DNA from: Pseudomonas triticicola
GTDB taxonomy: Bacteria > Pseudomonadota > Gammaproteobacteria > Pseudomonadales > Pseudomonadaceae
Assembly: GCF_019145375.1 (NCBI RefSeq)
Contig: NZ_JAHSTX010000001.1
Location: forward strand, 3,695,001 to 3,759,000
Direction of reading: 5' to 3'
Length of the DNA: 64,000 nt
The position numbers and the translations under genes are program-made. Shown here piece after piece: positions 57,796 to 64,000 of this stretch. Under the pieces are notes generated by a model. The model ran no database searches. It had not been told where the DNA came from and saw only the letters and a program-made list of their open reading frames with translations. Each line of letters begins with the position of its first letter. The stretch's first letter is position 1.

Positions 57796-59317
57796 GGCGA
57801 TCTTCCTGGCAAGCCTTCAAGTACGTTTCGAGCCATTGCGATTTACTCGCAAGGCTCAAGCATTCGGAATCCAACTGCCCTTGATAGAACTCCAGGACTG
57901 CCCTCTTGTATCGTCCCTGCACACCCTGCCCTGTTGCTACCGTTTCGTGGGCATACGAAGACGCCACCGCTTGTTGTCGGTGCTGAAGAAAGTCCAGCAC
58001 CTGCTTCGGGTGGTAACTCTGGGCAATCACATCCAACAGGTTCAGCTCCGCCAGCCTGAAGAAATTGGCCGCGGTTTCCTGCTTGACCTGTTTTTTCTCC
58101 AAGCGAATCGCACCCAGCAAAAACTCCAGGCGCAGGGCAAAGGCGGTCAGTTGTTCAACTTCGAACTGATCGACATACATCAGGCTGCACAGCATGAAGA
58201 TCTCGCGCAGGTACTCTTGGTTATTGCGCAGCAGCTGTTTGTAGATCGTGCGGAACGTGCTCACCTGCAGGCATGGCGCAGGATCATTCATCAGCCGTTG
58301 CAGCAACGCTGCGTACTTGTCTGCGTAAAGAAAGAACCCAACACCTTCATGGATGGGCTGACGCAACGCCATGGGCAGGCTTGCAGGATTTTGACCGACT
58401 CGCAGCTGGCTGCCCTGCAGCACGTAATCGCCATCTCCCGCCAGAGTCATGCAGGACGCTAGCCGATTGTGCCGAGTCGCATAGAGCGGCACGCTGTCAA
58501 TGCGGCTACGGCTGTCGGCGACGTGGGGCCAAGTGTCGCGCTGGAATTCTGCCAGGAGCGGTTCGTGCCTCCCCGCAGGCGTGTGCGATCCGCGCCAACG
58601 CCGCGCACGCCAGAGAAAACGATTGAATAAGTTAGGGGCAAAGTCCTGACCAGGGCTTAGCACCGCCGGGTGGCGTTGTAGACACTCCCAACGCTCCGCA
58701 CAGTGCCGCTGCAGTGCTGCCTTGAGTTCGGTCTTCCCTTGCGCATAGTCGATCGCACGCAGGTGGTAGGCCTTGAGCAGGTCAGTGGCCTCCAAGCGCA
58801 CCCCGCGGTTGTTCTGGGTGTCGAAAAAGGTGAAAGCGAGATCGGTGCTGTCCACTTCGATCACTGTCAGCCGTAGCCTTTCGATGATCTGCGGCGTAAT
58901 CGCCTCCATTTGCTTCAATGCCTGCAACCCTTCAGCAATATGTCGCGCGGATTGGCCCGAATAGCTGAGTGCCTGCCCCACTGGCAACTTGCCGGTAGAG
59001 CGGTGGTACAACAGCGACAGCGCGGTGATGCGCTGCTGACCATCGATGATGAACCGCTTCGACTGGTTTGCGTCGCGATGCAGTAGTACCCCGCCCATGT
59101 AGTAAGGCAAGCTGGTATCCGACTGTTCTGCATATGCTGCTAGGTCACTGACCAATTGCGTCAGCTTATCTGGCCCCCAGACGAAACCACGCTGATAGCT
59201 GTCCAATGCCAATGGCCAATCGCTTGCATTGAGCAATTCGGCGAAAGGCAGAGTACTGACCCGCACAAGCGAATTCGGCTTGGCGGTCAGGAATTCCCAG
59301 CTCAATTTTCGTCCCAA
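57785..59317 (-). CDS. DUF262 protein without an obvious nuclease domain
   Basis: A 510-aa protein with a DUF262 domain: LDSYQRGFVWGPDKLTQLV (about 38-56) and RFIIDGQQRITALSLLYH (about 88-105). I see no DUF1524 HNH region at its C terminus, so it may act as the GmrS-like nucleotide-sensing partner of the neighbouring protein. The start is a TTG; TTG at 59317 overlaps the previous gene by 16 bases, while TTG at 59305 would give a TTGA 4-base overlap and is equally possible. Confidence 0.75.
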   Translation of the reverse strand: MGRKLSWEFLTAKPNSLVRVSTLPFAELLNASDWPLALDSYQRGFVWGPDKLTQLVSDLAAYAEQSDTSLPYYMGGVLLHRDANQSKRFIIDGQQRITALSLLYHRSTGKLPVGQALSYSGQSARHIAEGLQALKQMEAITPQIIERLRLTVIEVDSTDLAFTFFDTQNNRGVRLEATDLLKAYHLRAIDYAQGKTELKAALQRHCAERWECLQRHPAVLSPGQDFAPNLFNRFLWRARRWRGSHTPAGRHEPLLAEFQRDTWPHVADSRSRIDSVPLYATRHNRLASCMTLAGDGDYVLQGSQLRVGQNPASLPMALRQPIHEGVGFFLYADKYAALLQRLMNDPAPCLQVSTFRTIYKQLLRNNQEYLREIFMLCSLMYVDQFEVEQLTAFALRLEFLLGAIRLEKKQVKQETAANFFRLAELNLLDVIAQSYHPKQVLDFLQHRQQAVASSYAHETVATGQGVQGRYKRAVLEFYQGQLDSECLSLASKSQWLETYLKACQEDRHAY

Positions 59318-60045
59318 CGTCTACGCAGCGTCCTGATCAGTGCGTTCCCCCGCAACGCGCGACCGTCTGGCCCACAGAGCGCGACAGAACCTTCCGGCAA
59401 CCCAAAGACTTCTTCGATCCTTGCCCGGATGGTGCTCACTTTTGCATCCGAGCGCGCGGCCCGATAGCGAGCCGCCTTCCGGTTGCCGATAACGACCGTC
59501 GAGTCTTCTTCCTGGTCATCCGAAGCCTCCAGGTCCTCAGCATCCCAGGCCTCTTCCGTTTCATCCTCCTCGATAGGCTCGGCATCGTCGTCGACCTCTT
59601 CAGCCTCGTCAGCTTCAGCGGTCAGGTCAGCCAGTGTCTGGGCGTGGGAGTACCAAGTGCTGGCATCCTCTTGTTCCCACACCAGGCCATCCTGAACATG
59701 GAAAGTGCGCAAGGCAGCGGAAGACGGAACGTAATCGCTGAAACGCGACTTCACGGCTGGCAACCGTTCAAAGCCGGCCCCCAAGGCACGCAGCACTTTT
59801 TCTGGACCTGCAACCAGCAAAAACTCAGACCAGCACGGCTCGCGGAAATTGACGCTGACAGTACCGTACATATAGAGAGTCGCCCGGAATGATGCGTCCT
59901 GCTCGGCTAATTGGGTGAGTACCTGCATCACCGTGCGGTAGATGCTGAAACCTGCGTCCTCGATGGACTGCGAATCGACCTCGACGGTGGGTAGCGGCGA
60001 TTTACTGTTGACGAACGCGAGCTCCGTCACCGATTTCTTGATCAT
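59302..60045 (-). CDS. Unknown protein with long acidic linker
   Basis: A 247-aa protein in three parts: a globular N-terminal region (about 1-155; VSVNFREPCWSEFLLVAGPE), a strongly acidic stretch rich in Asp and Glu (about 158-200), and a small C-terminal region (about 205-247) reading IRARIEEVFGLPEGSVALCG then PDGRALRGN. I recognise no family. ATG at 60045 is preferred because AAGGA lies 9 bases upstream; GTG at 60084 and ATG at 60054 are also in frame. It is the first gene of the DUF262 operon and probably works with those proteins. Confidence 0.65.
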   Translation of the reverse strand: MIKKSVTELAFVNSKSPLPTVEVDSQSIEDAGFSIYRTVMQVLTQLAEQDASFRATLYMYGTVSVNFREPCWSEFLLVAGPEKVLRALGAGFERLPAVKSRFSDYVPSSAALRTFHVQDGLVWEQEDASTWYSHAQTLADLTAEADEAEEVDDDAEPIEEDETEEAWDAEDLEASDDQEEDSTVVIGNRKAARYRAARSDAKVSTIRARIEEVFGLPEGSVALCGPDGRALRGNALIRTLRRRWDEN

Positions 60046-60084
60046 TGCCTTCATTCCTTGAGCGGGACCTTGGGTGGGCTTCAC

Positions 60085-60720
60085 GACCTAATTTGCCATG
60101 ATTGCAAACGTTGGGATGAGCGCACACAGCTGCGATAGCCATCCCGCGCGGAAGCCGCATGGTTGAGAAAGCATAATGCCACTATTACATGATAAGACTC
60201 TACAAGCCTCCGTCGAACCTGGCTTCAGGCTTGGGGTCACCACCTAGAACAGCAGCGTCAACCGGGATCAACTGCGTGACTGCGCCAACCTGCTAGGAAA
60301 GCTGGTACCGTTAATTATTCTGCTCATCCTGAAACACCCAGAAAACTTGTGGGGAGCGTTATCCGGGTGTTGTTCAACTAGATGACTGCGATTGAAGCAA
60401 AGGTCGGCTTACAGGCAACACAACTGCTTGCCCACAGACCAGAAATACCCTTAACAGTATTTCAATTGGCATTAAATCTTCGAATACAATCCGATTTTCA
60501 GTGATTCAATCGATATGTTACTGGCTTGATTCAGCTACCCCGAGGCTGCCGTAGGTACGGTACGGAGTCCGCAACGAACATTCACTAGGTGGTTAAAATG
60601 GTGTCCAATTAAATTAAGTGAACACCATTCCTTTCGGCGGAATGGTCGGGAAGAAGAGTCGATAGGCGCATAGCCTTGATTAGCGAGAGACTCGACAAAT
60701 CACCACTTTCCCCGCGCCGC
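60085..60720. other. Intergenic region between the defence operons
   Basis: No supported gene in about 640 bases. It must hold the promoter of the DUF262 operon and the end of the patatin transcript. The right part carries nested palindromes (60597-60646); the left part is AT-richer with no clear motif. No tRNA or transposase remnant was seen. Confidence 0.6.
60597..60646. repeat. Two overlapping, mutually exclusive palindromes
   Basis: Palindrome one pairs aatggtgt (60597-60604) with acaccatt (60622-60629). Palindrome two pairs accattcc (60624-60631) with ggaatggt (60639-60646). They share 60624-60629, so only one can form in a transcript. The site follows the patatin stop on the minus strand and may act in termination. 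A mobile-element end is an alternative. Confidence 0.5.
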
Positions 60721-61800
60721 TCACCTCAATCGCGCCATAGCGTCTGCAAGCACTTGATCAGCGCTATTGGACTCACGCTCAATGTTGACCGGAGCCGCTT
60801 CCGAAGCTCGTAACTCATTACGCGCCCTCTGTGCATTCAGCACGCGACCAACACACTGAAGCGTGTCCTGATAGCCCTGCTCGATCCACGATGGAATTTT
60901 CTCGCCATCAAAACCTAACAAGTCGCGAGCCCCCGCCAAAGGCCCATTCGCACGTGCCAAACTCTTGCTCGGGCGAATCTCCAAAATGGTGGCATCAGGG
61001 AATCGCTGCCTGCTCCAGACTGATCCATCACTCAGATGCGTGACGATGACCAGGTTGCAACCCGCCTCCAACAAGGGAGTAATCGGCGTATTGCCTTGCA
61101 TGGTTTGCCAACCACCCTGCCCTCCGTCTGACCAGCTTCGCCCATCATGGCGACGTGATTTGAAAAGCAACGGAAGCGCCGCCGAGGCCAGCAAGATGCG
61201 TTTCTGTTCCTCCTCATCTGCAATCGACTGGACATGGAAAAACTTTGAATGTGGCGTGTCACCAAAGCCAAGTTCAGCACAGAGAGCACGCGCTATATCC
61301 TCGAGCCCTCCCAAGCTCTCGTACAGAGAAACGTACAATGGCAGGCCGCGCTGCAGATCTTTGCTGACCAAGAACTCATCCATTAGTTGCTGCAACGGCT
61401 TGTCGTCTAGAAAACCGTCTTCCCAGCCATTCAGCCACTCGGGGAATTCGACATCAAAGCGCTGGGCTAGCCTCTTGGCGCCATGAGCTGCAGCAAGAAT
61501 GGCAGGCGCGCCGTTCATGCGTAATCCTGCAGCTACCAGCAATGACACATAGCCTGGCATTTTCAAACTCAAAGGGGAGCTTTTACTCAAACGCCCCCAC
61601 AATTCTTCCAGACGCTCAATGGCAACATCCAGCGAAGGCGCTGACGCGAGAATGCCCCCATTGAGTGCTCCGATACTTGCACCTGAAACAGCATCAATGC
61701 GTGTACCCAGCTCGCGCAACGCTTTCAGCACACCAACTTGGTATGCACCTTTCGCTCCTCCACCCGACAGCACCAAGCCCACTTTCAAGGATGCACTCAT
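60721..61800 (-). CDS. Patatin-like phospholipase
   Basis: A 359-aa lipid acyl hydrolase. The oxyanion loop GGGAKGAYQVG (about 13-23), nucleophile motif GASIG (Ser42) and the catalytic Asp in WSDGG (near 222) form the complete Ser-Asp dyad set. Such proteins cut membrane phospholipids; several are effectors of antiphage systems, including CapV of CBASS, though no cyclase is seen here. Its start overlaps the RdcB-like gene by 4 bases (ATGA), tying it to the dynamin-like unit. Confidence 0.88.
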   Translation of the reverse strand: MSASLKVGLVLSGGGAKGAYQVGVLKALRELGTRIDAVSGASIGALNGGILASAPSLDVAIERLEELWGRLSKSSPLSLKMPGYVSLLVAAGLRMNGAPAILAAAHGAKRLAQRFDVEFPEWLNGWEDGFLDDKPLQQLMDEFLVSKDLQRGLPLYVSLYESLGGLEDIARALCAELGFGDTPHSKFFHVQSIADEEEQKRILLASAALPLLFKSRRHDGRSWSDGGQGGWQTMQGNTPITPLLEAGCNLVIVTHLSDGSVWSRQRFPDATILEIRPSKSLARANGPLAGARDLLGFDGEKIPSWIEQGYQDTLQCVGRVLNAQRARNELRASEAAPVNIERESNSADQVLADAMARLR

Positions 61801-62705
61801 GCTGAAGTCTCCAAGAACAATTCATTGACCAACCCTTCAGTCATACGCCGGGCAGAACCCAGCAGAGGCACTTGGAGTGGTAACTCGTCAGGCACCTGCG
61901 AAATTGCATAGGACATTGGCGAACGATCAGGACACGACCAATCACCCAGATAAGCAAGCGTCTCTTCGCTTACATTCCACGGTACGCCAGGCGAAGGCCT
62001 CGCCAGCCAGCGATTTCGGGTAGCGATGCGCTCCCCTTGCCCCACCTGAGCGTCTCGACTCAGCTGTATGATCGCCCGGTTGGCTAGGTCCTCCAGCAGT
62101 TGCTGACGCTCAGTACCAGAAATGGTTAGGCAATGATCGCCGAATGCCCCCCAGCGCAACTCTTCCAGCACCGCATAACAGCGGCCAGTAAGACTAAGAC
62201 CAGCGAACCGACCCGCGCCCCACTTGCCCATAACACTCTCGAGGTGTAACTGGGCACGTTGCGTACAATCGATTCTCGCAACATTTAGCTCTAAAGCACT
62301 GCATCGATCGCCAAGGTGCTGCGAAAGTCGCTCCAACGCATAGCGGGTATCGGCTGAATAGTTAGCGACCGTAGCTAAATCCTGCTTCATTCCACTCACC
62401 CGCATCTGCACTTGATAGATCGCGCGGTTACTCTTGGCCAACGATTGAGTCAAGTCGACCAGCCACTCCAGTGCCCCTTCGACGCCATCGGTGAGGCTTG
62501 CATTGATTTCCGCCTGGTTCTGGGCTGTTTTGCCAGTAAACCCATCGTAAAGGCGGTCGAACATCCCGGTCCGAGTCGACATATGCCTCTGGCGCTCGCG
62601 CACCACATCGATACCGTTGGCGAAGTCCACCACGAATTTTTCCGGCAGGCAGGTAAACAGACGGCTCATTTCGCCAATCAACTCATCGTTTTGCGCTTCG
62701 CTCAT
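61797..62705 (-). CDS. RdcB/YjcZ-like protein
   Basis: A 302-aa mostly helical protein beginning with a short acidic stretch and RLFTCLPEKFVVDFANGIDV. This start, the length and the position next to a dynamin-like gene resemble E. coli YjcZ (RdcB), which pairs with the dynamin-like YjdA (CrfC/RdcA); both were linked to control of diguanylate cyclases. It overlaps both neighbours by 4 bases. The assignment is from memory of the family and needs a profile search. Confidence 0.55.
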   Translation of the reverse strand: MSEAQNDELIGEMSRLFTCLPEKFVVDFANGIDVVRERQRHMSTRTGMFDRLYDGFTGKTAQNQAEINASLTDGVEGALEWLVDLTQSLAKSNRAIYQVQMRVSGMKQDLATVANYSADTRYALERLSQHLGDRCSALELNVARIDCTQRAQLHLESVMGKWGAGRFAGLSLTGRCYAVLEELRWGAFGDHCLTISGTERQQLLEDLANRAIIQLSRDAQVGQGERIATRNRWLARPSPGVPWNVSEETLAYLGDWSCPDRSPMSYAISQVPDELPLQVPLLGSARRMTEGLVNELFLETSA

Positions 62706-64000
62706 GCTGGCACCCCAGCCGGGCTCACATCTCGCAGCAGCTCCTCGCTGTCGCGCTTGATGGGCATGACCTCGCGTTTGTAACTAGAAAGCAAACCAGC
62801 CAATGCAATTTGCTCGTCCTGGCTGCGTTCCTGATCGCGAATACTCTGTTGCAAGTCGCTTCGAATGCTTTCGATGCTGCCTTTTAGTTGCTCGAAGAAG
62901 GTGTGAAGCCCTTCATTGAGCGGCTGAGCGATGGTGTCCGCAGCGGAGGCTTCCAGGTCTTTGAACAGCTGTTCGATCGATGCGTCGATGGCTTTGCGGA
63001 CCTTGTTGATATCGACTGCGTAATAGCCCTGCTTGACCGTGTACTCTTCCCAGCCCCAGTCAGAGGTACCGAACCAGCTACAAATGGTGCCCCATGCACC
63101 TTTGCTGCGGCGAGAGCGCGTGACGTTACGGTGCTTGCTATCCACCGAATCACGCAGAATCTCGCCAGCGGTGTACTTGAGAGTCAGCGGGGTCGTGTCC
63201 GGGATTTTCACATCGATGGCAAAACCGCTGCGATTGAGCCGCTCATTCAGGCCTGCGATAAGTTTGTTGGCTTCGGCTTCGATATCAACTGCGAAAGTGA
63301 TGCGGAAATCCTTGAGGATTTCACCCATACGCCTTACCAGTTCGACTTCACCATCGCTAATGATGCTGTGCACCCCATCTTCGATTTTTTTCAGCAGCGC
63401 TTCTGCCTCAGACTGCTTATCGAAATTGATTACTGGGCTTTCTTCGTCGAATTCAAAATCGAAACCGTTGCGCGCGCGACGAGCCTGTTCGCCACCCAAC
63501 CAAGTGCTAAAGGCTCCCTTGAGGAGCCCTGCCATGGTCGGTGCGAGCTGCTCTTGCATTCTGGCGACGGCTTGTTGCTGCTCTTGCCGCTTTCCCGCTT
63601 TGAATCCTTCGCCGACCTCATGCTTGATAGCCTCCGCCAATTCGGTGAAGGTCATGCTCATCTCGCACTTGATTTCCGCCAGCGCGTTCTGCGAAGACTC
63701 CTCGCTGTCCTGTTCCAGGCGATCAATCATTGCAATGTCATGGCGCAGCGACCCAATCTGCTCCTGAAGTTCTTCGGCGCTCTTGGCCAGCGCGGTATCA
63801 CGCACTTCCAGGAAGCGTGCAAGGCGGGTCGCCGTGTCAACCAGTTTCGACGCAGCAGAGGACAACGCCATGACGGCTGCCTGCCGGTGGGCCTTGAAGA
63901 TCACTTTCTCCAGCGGCTCGGCGAAATTTGATTTTTTCCAAAGGTGACTGGCACCGCGCTGGACAAGTTCGGTGTCTTGCAAGGCGTCTTCCCATTCCAT
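62702..64000 (-). CDS. Probable dynamin-like GTPase, C-terminal part (cut by window edge)
   Basis: 432 residues are visible, and the frame is open to the right edge, so the N terminus and any GTPase domain lie outside. The ATG at the last base is probably internal. The visible part is helical with coiled-coil segments (about 75-130 and 330-400) and a central region reading GTICSWFGTSDWGWEEYTVK then YAVDINKVRKAI, a pattern I associate with the C-terminal stalk of bacterial dynamin-like proteins. It overlaps the RdcB-like gene by 4 bases. Confidence 0.55.
   Translation of the reverse strand: MEWEDALQDTELVQRGASHLWKKSNFAEPLEKVIFKAHRQAAVMALSSAASKLVDTATRLARFLEVRDTALAKSAEELQEQIGSLRHDIAMIDRLEQDSEESSQNALAEIKCEMSMTFTELAEAIKHEVGEGFKAGKRQEQQQAVARMQEQLAPTMAGLLKGAFSTWLGGEQARRARNGFDFEFDEESPVINFDKQSEAEALLKKIEDGVHSIISDGEVELVRRMGEILKDFRITFAVDIEAEANKLIAGLNERLNRSGFAIDVKIPDTTPLTLKYTAGEILRDSVDSKHRNVTRSRRSKGAWGTICSWFGTSDWGWEEYTVKQGYYAVDINKVRKAIDASIEQLFKDLEASAADTIAQPLNEGLHTFFEQLKGSIESIRSDLQQSIRDQERSQDEQIALAGLLSSYKREVMPIKRDSEELLRDVSPAGVPA

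Noticed and set aside
38965..60045. BREX
   Set aside because: A large methylase is present, but no BrxC-type ATPase, PglZ phosphatase or BrxL/Lon protein is seen.
38965..60045. Canonical Druantia
   Set aside because: The large DUF1998 helicase resembles DruE, but no DruA-D, DruF-G or DruH partner is seen, and a SNF2 helicase is present.
60721..61800. CBASS with CapV patatin effector
   Set aside because: No CD-NTase cyclase or Cap2/Cap3-like gene is present in the window; a gene beyond the right edge cannot be excluded.

Overview
The window looks like a chromosomal segment of a Pseudomonas species, most likely of the fluorescens group. The evidence is the conserved order infB-nusA-rimP-tRNA-fMet-tRNA-Leu-secG-tpiA-glmM-folP-ftsH-rlmE-yhbY-greA-carB-carA-dapB-dnaJ-dnaK-grpE / recN / fur / bamE-rnfH-ratA-smpB, high GC coding bias, REPIN-type palindromes and a tmRNA tag ending in ALAA. 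Species level cannot be fixed by reading alone.

Region 1-34.3 kb is core genome. Bases 1-8.8 kb (minus strand) carry translation and transcription factors (infB, nusA, rimP), two tRNAs, and secG, tpiA, glmM, folP, ftsH and rlmE. From 8.9 to 19.8 kb come yhbY, a small membrane protein, greA, carB, carA, dapB and the chaperone set dnaJ-dnaK-grpE, with a clear sigma-32 promoter before grpE. From 19.9 to 25.6 kb are recN with a LexA box, fur, bamE, rnfH, ratA, an NSS-family symporter and smpB. From 25.7 to 34.3 kb is a lactate utilisation locus: lldR divergent from lldP, then lutA-lutB-lutC-dld joined by 4-nt overlaps, with a near-perfect LldR-type operator between lldR and lldP. A small secreted protein follows.

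The tmRNA gene ssrA (34827-35215) marks the start of an accessory island. A P4-type tyrosine integrase lies directly downstream, and a second tyrosine recombinase of the Integrase_1 type with a small overlapping partner comes next. The rest of the window, to its right edge, is defence-like cargo on the minus strand. The far island border and second attachment site are not visible.

The island cargo has three blocks. (1) 38965-55550: a four-gene operon of a SNF2/RapA-type helicase, a 1653-aa Eco57I-type adenine methyltransferase, a 2145-aa YprA-type DEAD/DEAH helicase with DUF1998 (MZB) region and a possible C-terminal nuclease-like domain, and a UvrD-like helicase with a RelE-like N-terminal domain. 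This resembles DISARM class 1 (drmD-drmMI-drmA-drmB), but with drmA/drmB apparently fused, no recognisable PLD protein DrmC, and a RelE-UvrD protein instead. (2) 55765-60045: two DUF262 proteins (one with a DUF1524 HNH region, GmrSD-like) preceded by an unknown protein with a long acidic linker. (3) 60721-64000: a patatin-like phospholipase, an RdcB/YjcZ-like protein and the C-terminal part of a probable dynamin-like GTPase, overlapping by 4 nt each. I infer that blocks 1 and 2 sense or cut unmodified foreign DNA, and that block 3 acts on membranes. None of this is tested here, and the exact subtype of block 1 is the most interesting open question.
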